DNA of 64,000 nucleotides from Branchiostoma floridae (Eukaryota; Chordata; Leptocardii; Amphioxiformes; Branchiostomatidae). Position 1 is the stretch's first letter; every line of letters begins with the position of its first letter. A program made the translations under genes and the position numbers. Positions 1-12,800 of this stretch are shown in pieces. The stretch lies in contig NC_049984.1 of assembly GCF_000003815.2 (NCBI RefSeq), positions 9,058,622 through 9,122,621 on the forward strand, given 5' to 3'. Under the pieces are notes generated by a model, which worked only from the letters and a program-made list of their open reading frames with translations, had not been told where the DNA came from and did no database searches.

Positions 1-3000
1 TTCTTCTTGTACTCCTGATAGAAATCCTGCAGCTCGAAGGGCAGGCCGTCTCCCGGGGAGCGGGGGTGGCAGCAGGAGGGTGTGTTGTTCGTCGTAACCC
101 TTCATCAAGCGGAGAATCTGTGGGAAAATTAGGTTGATTATCTTGCCTTAATGCTTGTCAAAATTATTCCAATATGCAGATAACATCATTCTCATAATTC
201 CACTGGGTGCCATAACCGTCATATAAAAAAAAAACATTGTTATAGAAGCCTTCTGAGGATTGTCTTGAACACCTAAATATCTCAAGTGTATATACCTCAG
301 GATTACTGATGCTTCATTGATCATGATACATACCTTTAGATAATTATAAATTCATCTATTTTTCTATCGTGAGGTGGTATTATGGCATCCAGTGGAATTA
401 TTCATGAGAGTTGATGTTACTAACTTAAAGGAAATTTCAGAAAAGTGGTAATGATAAAAACAAAACAGGAAACACATCATCCTCACCTTCTCCTCATCCA
501 GATACTGTTGGTCAAACTCCAGAGAGTAGACCTCGATGGGGAAGGCTGCAGGGTTCCTGAGCATGATCTCCTGCTCATCCCCGCTGCTGTGGGGCAGGAT
601 GGGACCGAACTCCAGCAGGGAGGAGCTGAACTCCAGCCGAGGCTCCTGGCCCTGTCCTGACACCAGCAGCACCAGGCGCCGGCTGCTCTGTGCCAGCTGG
701 ATGGGCAGCCGCTGGTGGTACAGGGTCTGGGCAAGGACAGGGAGAGAGAGATGTATCATGTTGTATGAATACCTTAAAGTTTGTGCTTTTTTATATACAA
801 ATCATCCTAACGTTATATCAGCCGCTGGTGGTACAGGGTCTGGGAAAGGACAGGGAGAGATGTGTCATGTTGTATGAAGAATATCTTAATTTTTTCTTTG
901 TCATAAAGATACAAATCATCCTTTATCACTCAAAGCTTACATAGTATTACAAAGAGAACCAACAATAACAGATGCTAATAATCAATTTAGCAGTGCCTAT
1001 TCTAATTTTGTGCTATCACTTGATTAAACAAATATACATGTAAGCCTCAGGTTTAAGGGCTATGCCTACATGCAATAAGTTACCATGACATTTATTCAAT
1101 TATGGTCATGTTGTCAATATCATGGAATTCTCCTAAAATATCAGGTGTCTCATACCTCCTCTGTTGGCATGAACTTAACCTGCACATTGACCCGTTGTCC
1201 AGGCAACAACACGCCTGATGATGGCATGATCTCAAAATGTCTTGGCTTGGGTTTGTTGTCTGGCCACATCTGACGACGTAAGTGCATGGGAACATGACGA
1301 GCAACCTGAAACAAACAATATCCGTTATTGACTAGTCAAACATTGCTTATGGGAGAAGTGCATAATCTGCAACTATCTTTTGCATCTTTGGCAACATCTG
1401 CACTGCAGTCTTATGAAATTATGGTTGTGTTACAGTAACATTTTTAAAGTGTTTCCTCGTTTTCTCTACTTGACCTGCCGGTACATAGGATTATGATACC
1501 ATATTCCAGCACATGAACTTACATGATTGTTATCTAATGTCAATAATGACTTCAGACCAGAACATGACTTGTTGACAGAAACAACTGCACAATACAGTAG
1601 GCCATTGTTGTCTCAAACATGATCACAGCTCTGTGGGATGGGGCGAGACCTCACCTTTCCTTTCTTCTGCTTCTCCTGAGGCACGGATGACCACTCACAG
1701 CGCACCTGTTTGTGGTTGTACAGCTGCACCGTGATGACCTGACACTGACCGCACTGGACCGTGCCGAAGTCCAACACCTCCTCTGATACCTACGTAGGAA
1801 TGTCCACACATGTCAATATATCATTTTATGTTCACAACAGCGTCACATCTTAAAATCTGAAGTCTAAGTGTTATTGGAAGGTGTTATGGTGACTCAGACG
1901 TTTTTGGGAAATACCTCCTCTGATACGTATGTAGGAATGTTCACACATGTCAATACATCATTTTAATATGTTCACAACAGTGGCACATCTTAAAATCTGA
2001 AATGTAATATTGGAAAGTGAAGTGTTATGGTGACTCAGAGGTTCTTGGAGCACCTTGCCTAAACATATTTATTTGATTAATTGCTCATTGCTACAACCCA
2101 CTATCTTACACAGTTAACTCGGGCTAAGCTTTTCATACCTGCATTTCTGGCATGGTGACAGTGGCTCTCAGGCACAGCATGATGGTGGGTCCACCCTGGA
2201 TGTGGAGCGGCACAGTGGCCTCCACCTCCCCCAGGTCAAGGTTTGCCCCTCGGGGGTCAAAGGTGACCTGGAAGTCCATGGTCTCGTGGTGCGGATAGCC
2301 CGGCAGCGAGTGGATGTGGTGCAGCCCGATGTGGAAGCCGGAGTGGTGCAGGCGAGACTGGTCAGCGCTGAAGGACACTGGGACGTACCCAGTGTTGGTG
2401 ACGCGTACGATGTGTATCCGGACTTCCCCCAACACTACATACCCAAAGTGTAGGAGGTAGTGGGGCAACTCCGTGCTGTAGCAAACAAAGCATGTACATG
2501 ATTAAACCTTAAGTTTCTATAATAGGCTATAACGTTAACGTTACAACTATAGTAATATCATTCCTGGACATGGAAAAAATTTTCTGCTAATATCAAAGCA
2601 AGTCATGTTGTTTTCATATTTTCTGTACTCCACTTCTTACAATGATTGCACGGTTTACACATTACAAAAGTAATTGACTTCAAAAGGTATAAATTATTAT
2701 ACTAACTGGGTGAGTTGTTTGCGCAGCTTCTTCTGGACATTGGGAGGCTGTGCCAGCTTTAGTTTGGGATGAACAGAGGTGGCATGCTGGTGCAGAATCC
2801 TGCGTTCTACCTCCATCTGCAGATCCAGTTCACTGGGCAACTCAGGCTGGGAATACAGAGAGACATTTAGATGAAAATATTGGTACTACAATTGAAAAAT
2901 ATGTAGGAAAAATAAAATCAAACTTCTGTACATCATATATCTACCATGGGTAAAGGAATGATTGAGGTTCAACTTAAGATATTATTCGAGTACTAAATTG

Positions 3001-6000
3001 AATCTGACCTGATCAATGTTTCCAACTTATCAATTTGTTCAACTGTATTGTTATTTATACACAAAAAAGCAGTTACTCAAGCAACTGGGTATGACTTTGT
3101 AAACGATCAGATGTTTCAGATAGCATCCACTATCTTTTGTCAGTGACACTGGAGAAAGTGTTTTCTTATACCCTAACTATGAATGCAAAAGAGCTGAAGA
3201 CAACTTGTATCGTCCCATAGGATTGGATGATTGAATCTAACCTTCACAAACGCAACTGTAATGTTGCTGAATAAGACAATAGCTGACATACCTCTGCTGG
3301 TACAAACACCTCCTCCGTGCCCCCAGCAGGTTGTAGAGACAGCTCACTCTGCGCCCGGCTCACAGGCTCCTGTTTCTGCACCTTGTGCTCCACAGTCAGG
3401 GCCTCCCGGGCCTGCACCATCAGGCTGGTGTAGTGACCGTCCTCGTCAGGCAGGCGGGGAAGGTCGAAGCTCAGGCGGGGAAAGATTCCCTCTCCATGCA
3501 CGGTGATGATGTCAGGCTCAAAGTGAGCCACTTGGATCTACACAATGGGAAAAAGGTGTTAACATATCCGTACACCTGTTGTCATATGGTGAGAATGAGC
3601 TTCAGTGACAAAAAGTTTCTTTCTCACAGCTTTAGTTTTACTTTTAGTTTACCTCTCTTCAACATGAAAGCTTCACCATGACTTCATATTCGTGCCAAAC
3701 TACAGATACTACATAGAAATAAAGAAATGGCAAAAGTCTCTTGGGCCACATGTGAACACCATGGCAACCTTTCCTCACCTGAAACTTCTTGTGGAACTTC
3801 TCAGGAGCTCCTGGTAGGAACTTGAGGGTGAGAGTCTGCTGACTGTTGGCTGCCACTTGACCCTTTGGGAGGAGAAGGTAAAGTTAGAGCTAGAACAAAT
3901 AGCTCTGAAAGGAGAAAACAATGTAGTACAAATGCCAAGTCACACGGATTTGATGGAATGGAAACACAAGTCTCAGTAACATTGTAATAATGCAATACTT
4001 ACTGTGTGGGGGACCAGTACAGGCATGCCTGGAGGGGGGCTGTTCTGTAACATGGGGTCCATGTTAAGGGCTGCAAACTCAAAGTCCACCTTCCCAGTGT
4101 TGTACAGCACGATTTCTGCTTCTGCTACCTGATCAAACAGCTGGCAACACGAACATGGAGTCAGTAACATAGCAACATATATAGCACTAGATACCTATAC
4201 GACGTAACCGCCACATTCAAACACTAAGTCTTGAATATGACAGGCTTGCTGAAAAATGAAGACATAACAAGCCCAGAGTCTTCTGAGAAAGGTTTTGCTT
4301 GTCTACCATTCAGCACTATAGGTGATCGCAATACTACCGTATTACCCAAAAAACTCTTCAATATCTGTATCAGTAATGTACAGTGTTGCTCTTATCTGTA
4401 TCTGTATCTATATACAGTCAAACCTGTATATGAAGACCACTCAAGGGACCCAGCAAAAGTGGTCTTCATACATAGGTGGTCTTTATATAGAAAACAAGAT
4501 GGCGGCAGTAAAGAAAGTGACAAGTATTCAATCAATATGTTCCACAGACTTTATTATCCATGCCTTTAGTACTTATATGTGTGCAAATGCATAGTTCAAG
4601 TACACTAACAATTATTGTAACAAGTTACATGTACAACACTTTTCCAGTGAAGAAACTGACAAGTATTCAATCAATATGTTCCACAGACTTTATTATCCAT
4701 GCCTTTAGTACTTATATGTGTGCAAATGCATAGTTCAAGTACACTAACAATTATTGTAACAAGTTACATGTACAACACTTTTCCAGTGAAGAAACTGACA
4801 AGTATTCAATCAATACGTTCCACAGACTTTATTATCCATGTCGTTACTACTTATCTGTGTGCAAATGCATAACACAAGTACATTGTACACTAACAATTAT
4901 AGTAAAAATTACATGCACAACACTTTCTAGGGATTGTCCATCTCAAATACATGACTTGCATCAATTTAAGAGTCCATGTTGATGTCATACTAGACTCATA
5001 GTCATACAAAACAATGGAGATCAGACATTATCATCTAGAGTTTTTTCAGGAAGCCATCCATGGTGGTTTGCTTTGGCACAATCCTGCGGTCGTTCCATGC
5101 CGCACACATTACATCATCAGCAGTGTTTCCATCAGAGGGGCGTCCAGCCGTCCAATGACGGTCTCATTTCGTTTTGGTCGGCTTGAACGCAAACACAGGC
5201 CGTCCTGATAAAAAATTTGTGACTCACATTTTTGCCGAGAAATCTGTACAAAGTCGATAAATGTAAACCGCAGTTTTGTGTTTTGCATTGAAGCTAGAGG
5301 CTTGGGACGCCGTCCACAGTCGGAAAGCCGCACACTGTTTGTTTTGCTATTGTTAGTGATTGTTGACAATGTGTGTCGGCGGCCTTTAGCATAAGATAAT
5401 CTCATTAAAAACCCGTTTTTCAAGGTCTCAGTTCAGCAAATTTGCCTTGCCGCTATGACCCAGACATTTCGAAAACCTGGCGGTACTCGTAAATTCTGTC
5501 GGACGATTTTACTATAACACTACAACGGTTGTTATTGGGAGAAATAAGACAACACACTAAGTTTTTCTAGATAAACAAGTTTGTCTGTCTCTGTTTTCAT
5601 CGTAAACAGAATAAAACACACACAAACATGTGCTCGGAACGGGGAATCCCCGACCTTCAAGCTCGCGATCGGCGGAAAAATAAAACGTTCACATAAGAGG
5701 TGTTTGACGTAAAAACAACAAGTATACCTTTTCTTCCTTTTGATATGAGTTTTGAGCCCGCAAAATCTCCAAAAACGGCAGTAATTTTCGGGGCAAAATA
5801 ATGCTTACAAAAATGGCGGTCTGAGTTGTTGTTTATCCTAAGCCAATCAGATAGCTAGCTGCCCCTGACGTCACAGATCTCGCGAGTTTTTTTTGCGAGA
5901 GTTTACGATCTTTTCGCCGCCATTACCGCTAGTTACCTCCACGATGTTTTTCGTAATTTCTCAACGCAAATTTCTCGATCTTTGGAAGGTTTTAGATGAT

Positions 6001-6884
6001 CTACAAGTATACTGCAACATAAAAGAGAATATATACAAGTTCTATTTTTTTTCCAAGTCCAAGAAGCGTTTCCAGCCGTTCCGGTTTTAACCGGACTTGG
6101 ACCGAAACTTTTTTACAAGTCTAGTGCCAGGTTCGGCGCGCGGCGTAGTTTGATAGCGGTAAATAATTTATGACAATTACGCTCATTTTTCGCCGTGAAC
6201 ATTAAAGTCACGTGACAAAATCACATGCCGCGGTCGTTTTGGCAGTGTTTGGGTAACATGCGGTCGCCTTTAGTGGCGGTCGAAGTCGCGTTGGACAGTG
6301 GTCGTCATATACAGAAATCTTAATGCTTACGTCTATGGGAAAATTCAAGGGACCGCTTTTCAGCGGTCGTAGTGGACAGTGGGTCGTTATGCACAGGTGG
6401 TCGGTAGACCAGGTTTCACTGTACTGTAAATGCATTTAAGTTTGCAGGGATTTAATTTCCCATTAGCAAGAAAGTGCAGTGTTTGCGGTGGTTTTAAGTT
6501 CTCGGTAGTGCCATACACTGTAGTCACATACTGTAATGAAAAAATTTTTGCAGTGGTTTTAAGTTCGCGGTAAGACTGCCTCCCGAAAACCGCGAACATA
6601 AAATCACCATGTACGTTTCTGCATTTAAAGTAGTCGGTATAACCGCCCTTTGGCATAACACACCACGGACTTACCTGTTTGCCATAATCAATATCAAGCC
6701 CCTCCAGCCTGTATTCCAAGAGGGAGGCCTCGCCTTTCAGCGTCACCTCGTAGGTGGGCCCACCCTCCACCTCGCAGATGGCGGTGGCATTGCAGCCGAT
6801 CCCGGAGTGGCCATAGAAGGTGAAGGACACACGCTGTGTCTCCCCAGGGTGCAGGATCCCGTACAGGGGGAGGATATCAAACAC
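1..6884 (-). CDS. HYDIN: HYDIN coding exons 26-35 (residues 1339 to about 1937; last exon cut by the window edge)
   Basis: Exons 6884-6675, 4140-4003, 3862-3779, 3537-3292, 2846-2707, 2475-2139, 1789-1655, 1305-1156, 726-487, 117-1. Exon 26 encodes an ASH domain (ILPLYGILHPGETQRVSF); exon 31 another (LHFGYVVLGEVRIHIVRVTN); exon 32 begins VSEEVLDFGTVQCGQC. Exon 35 reads ILRLMKGYDEQHTLLLPP and then only stays HYDIN-like if the frame shifts by one base at the C-run (plus strand 62-66), after which it gives a plausible GDGLPFELQDFYQEYKK. Splice-site regions of exons 32 and 34 have been partly tandem-duplicated in their upstream introns. Confidence 0.88.
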
Positions 6885-9800
6885 CTGGGAGCAGGGAACA
6901 ACAGGTTTAACGTCTGGTGTAGCTGTACTCAGTTCAAGAAAAAAATGTCCTGCTTTGTGCGGAAGGATGACCCTGATCTTGGTCATTGGTAGGGAGTGAG
7001 AATATGATAAGGACCCACAGGAGACCATCATTCAGTTGCAGCTGTTAGGTTTTATCCATATGTAGACAGGATGTGATGATTTGTTGTGTTGGTAAGAAAC
7101 TCTTCTGAGAAGAATCAACCCCTTTGGTACTGAATCAGTGGTAGTTCTGCATCAGAGATATTGTAGTCATCCTTAGCCTGGATGCTCCCTTCAAACTTGC
7201 TCTTTTCTCTTTAAGAATAAATATTAACCTGTTTGTAACCAAAATGTGCAAGGCAGACCAGTATTGACCAGCAGATCCTACTATAGCATAAGATTGTATC
7301 AAGAGCTGCCAAAGGAGTGAAGCTGCCTAGGAGTGTGTTTGGCTAACAGTGGCTGATGACTTCCTTTGGCCAGGTGTACTCCTTAGCCAGCTTTGATACT
7401 ATCTTATGCTATTGGTAAATCTGCCTGGAGATTAGACTAAGATTACCTCCTCGATGCCTGTGCTCAGCTGTAGGGTGGGGTCTTCCTTCTGCAGCCATGG
7501 CAACGGAGGCAGGACCTCCCGACGCTCCTCGAGTGTCGGCCTCTCAGCCGTACGACTCACCACGCTCTGCCGACCTGTTTCCGGAGGCAAGTCCTCCACC
7601 ACCATCTCCTCCTCAGCATCCTCAGCACCTATCTCCTCTCTGCTTAGGACCTGTTGTAGGGGAGAGATAGATTAGCAACACTAGACTTTCAACTTGTTCA
7701 AGTCCACATACATTCATTTCCCTTAAAACACCATCCTATCTACACTCTGCTTAGGACCTTTCATAGTGGAGCAACAGATCAGCAACACTGAACTTTCAAC
7801 TTGATCAAGTGAAAATACATTCATTTCTCTCAAAACACATTGCATAAATGACTTAATGCAGGTTTCTATCAATAGTGTAACACATATCAAGCCTACATCC
7901 AAAAAAAGACAAACAGGATGTTCAATATATCTACATGACTTTTGCAGTATTTTCTACACTCTCTATTTTTCTCTTCATGAATCTTTGACGCTGAAGGTGC
8001 ACACGTACCTCTCTGACCATCTCGTCATACTTGTCATCCCCTTCAAGGTCAAAGTCATCTTTTTCAGGCTCTTTCTCACCCCTTCCTGTTTCCATGGCAA
8101 CTGTCTCTCCAAACTCCTCTTCCTCCTCTGGGTGTAACTGAGGTGGGTATAAGTTGTATGATTGTGTTAATGCTTATCCAACACAATGGAGGATTTTATG
8201 GTTAGCTGAAGATAAATCAAAGAAAAGTAACCTTAAAAACTATGTTTGGGAAAAAAGTCATCTGCAGATGGTTGCAGCTTTCCATATTTCAGGTAATCTT
8301 AATTGTTCTGTTTCTACCAAACATTCATTGATGATGTAGTATTTGCTTCCATGTTTATTCTATTTTGTCTGTACCTGAAGTTTGGTGTGTTCTGGCAGCA
8401 CCTGTTGTTCCACTACTTCTCCTTCCTCGGTTTGTCTGCTGAACCTGTATCAACAATATATCATTACAGATGTACTGAAGTAGATGATTCATTTAAAGAA
8501 CAAACAAAACTAAAAGGCAAAAGGAAAGAAGTGAAGAAAGGTAAAACAACACACACAAATAACACAACAGGTGGTAGAAGTAACAAACATGTGACACAGA
8601 AGTGCTCAGTGAAATGACAGATAGCAGGCTTGTACTTATCAGACTGAGGTTTTAACCTGCCCTGAATAGTAATAAGAGCACTGATAATAGGTTACATCAG
8701 CAGAGAAGGGTTAACATGTCAGAAGACCTACTTGATTGCCTGTGTGGGATCGTCCAGCAGAAAGGACCAGCGGTACTTGACAGGCATGGGGCTTTCATTG
8801 GTCACATCCAGGTAACGGGTCACCTCTGTGTCGTTCAAGATGCACCCAAAGTCAATGTCCATCTTTTCAAAGGTCAGGTTGGGGAAGTGGACTTCCGCAC
8901 ACAGCTGGACCTTATCCTGTTGGGAGGGGAGCAACCAGAGACAATTCTCAATGGCAGTTTTTTGTTCTGTCTTTACTTTTTTAGGCAACAGATCACACAT
9001 AATCATACAGTTCTTGTGACTGCAAATAGCATCTGATGGCTATAAGTGGTCACTGAGGTTTCTATGCTCTGGAAAGACATTATGATGTTGACAGATTTGT
9101 CAACCAAAAAGTGACATTATGTACAAAGCTTTGTGACTGGCATGTTGACATCTTTACTATTCACCTCTCTCCAAGTTACAAAAGAAGTTCTTACCTTGCT
9201 GGGATGCTCCTTATAGCTGATGTTTAGATTGCTGATCTCAGTTCGTGAGTGTGCATCGCTGCAGTATGCTGGGTCAAACTGTACTTGGAGCATGATGGTC
9301 TCATTGATGGCCAGAACAAGCTCCTGTCAGAACAAAAAGGTGCATGAAAACAACTCTGTTCTCACTGGCCATTGGTCACATATCATATGTGTTAAAACAT
9401 TCATGCTTATGTTTAAACTTAAGAAACAGCAATGTTTTATTGACTTTTGATTGAAAATGTGGGCTTTGAAGTCAACCACTTTCCTAAACGACAAGCAGCT
9501 ATATACTGTCCTATCAGGAGTTACTTCAAAGTGCTCAAACTTTGCGACTCTTTCCTTGGTGCTGATTCAGTGGTGGTTCTAACAATTCCATGATAAACTG
9601 ATTGCATCTCATGTAATGTTTTCCTCAGTATACAATGCACCATTTCCAGCTTTATAGACAATTTAACCTCCTTCTTGCTGCCTAATAAAACAACCAATAG
9701 TGAATTGGTAGCCAAATGGCTACGTCAGAGTGGCAAAATCTAAATGGAGTAGAAGAGAATTACCGAGTGTGTGATGCAGCGTCCATCTGAAAACAGCAAG

Positions 9801-12800
9801 GCAAAGGGATGGTCCACATCCAGGAGTACAGTCAGGGGCAGTGAAGACATGTTCCTCAGCTCCAGGGGCTGATGCTGCACCTCAAGTACATCTTCTGGGT
9901 TCTGTGGAAGTGACAATGATACAACACAATAATCTAACAGCTCACAAGTGCATAACATAATTCATTAAAATATTTCAAGGGTAAGAGACATGTAAACATT
10001 CCATCCTAAAAACCACTTGCTATGAAATATCATGATTGTGGTGCAGCCCTGAAATTAAGAACATCATTACAGCACACCACATCACATGTTTTGTGTGGTG
10101 GCAGAACCAACATACCTTGTCTATCCTGAAGTTGATGTTGCGAGTGGAGAGGTCCAGCAGTGGAGCGATGAACTCCACGTTGATGTCCATCGTCATGATG
10201 TGCTCCTTTCCGCTGCTCTGACCAATGATAGCGTGGCACAGCATACGCTCCCGCAGGACCTGGGGTCTGAGGTGGCAAGACATGACAATTTTTTAAACAC
10301 TTCAAGGATGCATTGCTGTGTTTGCTTGGTACAAATTGTACGATGGTTTGTATACTGTAATTTTGTGGGGATTTACTTTCACGGTAGCAGGAAAATTGAT
10401 GTTCCCAATGGTTTTAAGTTTGCGGTAGCCCTATAGATGGTTGTCATATACTATAATGGAAAAATGTTTGCGGTGGTTTTAAGTTAGCGGGCAAGTGGCC
10501 ACTGCAAAAACGCAAACATAAAAGTTTGTCATCACACAAATGACTTCAACGTAACTTACTTTTTTGTCAGCCCCTCCAACATGACATCAATTGTTTGCCC
10601 CGGGTTCAGCTCCATACGGTGGGGTTTCAGGTGAAAGATGGGTTCACTTGTCGGACCATTCTGTTAGGAAAGTCAGGTGTCAGAATCACAAATTTGTATA
10701 TGAAAAAAATGGATCTACTGCACTTAGCCAGTCAGTCATCTTGATGAACCACTCAGATAGACTAGAACAATACGTAGTCTTTAGTTATATAGAACTCTTT
10801 ATTACTGTAAGTAAGTGTTACAAGCTATTGCATAGATATTAGTCGATTTTTTTAATGTATGTATGTACTGCCCTTGATCTTGCCATACATTGTATTCACT
10901 ACAATTGTTGAGCAATAAATATTGATTGATTGATCTTTGACAGGTTATTGTATTGTATTTAAGAAACTCCAGAACTAAGAGCACAAAAAGTTACAATTGA
11001 CATGAAGACTACCGTAGTAGGAAATGGTTGATGATAGGAAAAGGAGCATACATCAAAGAGGACCTATCAAGAAAGCCATACCTGGTTGTTGTTGTTGTTG
11101 GAAGTGGCCCTGCGGATGCGGTACATGGGGAACCCCTCGGTGTGCCAGAACAGCTGCTGGTGACGCCGCCCCTTGTTGGTCAGCTGGAAGTGGTACTGGC
11201 AGGGGCTGTCACTGTGGCACAAGAACAGCACAATATCAGCACCACGGCCAGTTGCTGCAATACCCTGTTACATACCTTACTTTTACCTCTCACAGGATAA
11301 CAGAAGGCAAAAGCTGCCTGATTCCTTAAATCAAAATACCTCATCATTGATATAGGATATTTCATAATCTCCAGGCAGATTTACCAGTGGCATAAGATAG
11401 TATCAAAGCTTGTTAAGGAGTATAGCTGGCCAAAGGGAGTCATCAGATAGCCAAACACACTCCTAGGCCAGCTTCACTCCTTTTTGATACTGTCTTATGC
11501 TACCGTAGGATCTACTTGGAGATTAGATCTTCCACTGGAGTACTGCTGGTGACTGTACAGCTCACAGATGTGTCCTTACCTGAAGTGTGGGCCCAGGTGG
11601 ACAGCAGGTGTGATGGGGGGGTTAGCAACAATGGTGGTGCCGTGTCCATAGGCCTGCACCACGATGGTGCGTGGCTGGCTGCTTGGGTACTGGATGTACA
11701 GCTTGTCCTTGAACCTGATGCAGTCGTCCAGGTGTGCTGTGAGGACCAGCTCCTGCGCAGACTCCGGGGGAATCACACCCTTCTGCGGCTCCACCCGCCA
11801 CACAGACCCCGGCCTCATCTGTAGGTATGGGGAGAAAACAATAGATGCATCTACATACTATATGGTGAAAGGGTGAACTGTGACAAGAAAAATGCTTTTC
11901 TTTTGGAAAATGAAGGACAATTTTTGTAGTAACTGAGCATACATACATGCAGCTATACTTAGATAGATATTTGCAAAGCTTGAAATGCCAAATGGCATAG
12001 ATATGATAGTAAAATCTCAAATCAGTATGAATATGTTCTTTAAGGCAAGCTTCAGTACATCTGATTGTAAAATTTCAAATCAATCTCTTCTTCTTGAAGG
12101 CAAGCTTCAGGATATTTGATTGCTTGCTGATTGCAGTTCTGGCCTTGAGTGTTATTTGTGAATCTTGCACTGAGTGAGATATTCTTTCTTTTTTACCATA
12201 GAAACGTTGATAGGTTAAAGCGCTCCAACAGGATATGTACTGACCATCTGTGCAGAAAAGGGTGCTGGTATCAGAGACTCGTTGGACAGCTGTACGGTCC
12301 TGTGAACGTCTGTCAGCACCCGAATATCTCCCCAGTCCAGCTCGGTGGGTGCCACATGCACAACTGGACCCTCTCCTACACAGCACACGTGCACCTGCTG
12401 TATACCACAAATACAACATTGCCAGTAACAAAATTATCAAATCATCATATAGTGACCTAATCAACCCACAGAAAGGTAAGTCTTCAAGCCAGCAAAATAA
12501 AATAAAATACATCTGCTGACTGAATTTTGTCAGGCCACATATATCTGGCACCCTGAACAAATCTGTCTTTTAAAACATTCCCAATGCAACATCCCAAGTG
12601 TAATGACTGTCCTGTATATCTAAACTGTGCTTAACTTGGGAGTTCTGCACTAGAAATCTCAAAACTCAAAACTAGAAATCAAACCAGGTATATCCGAAGA
12701 CCGTGGATTGATGAATTCCACAGCTGTGATATTCATCACTTAGATGATGAATTCCACAGCTGTGAAAATGATGAATTCCACAGCTGTGATATTCATCACT

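Noticed and set aside
2202-2453. Plus-strand open frames across HYDIN exons (for example 2202-2453, 11516-11824, 22142-22456)
   Set aside because: All are antisense shadows of GC-rich HYDIN exons on the minus strand.
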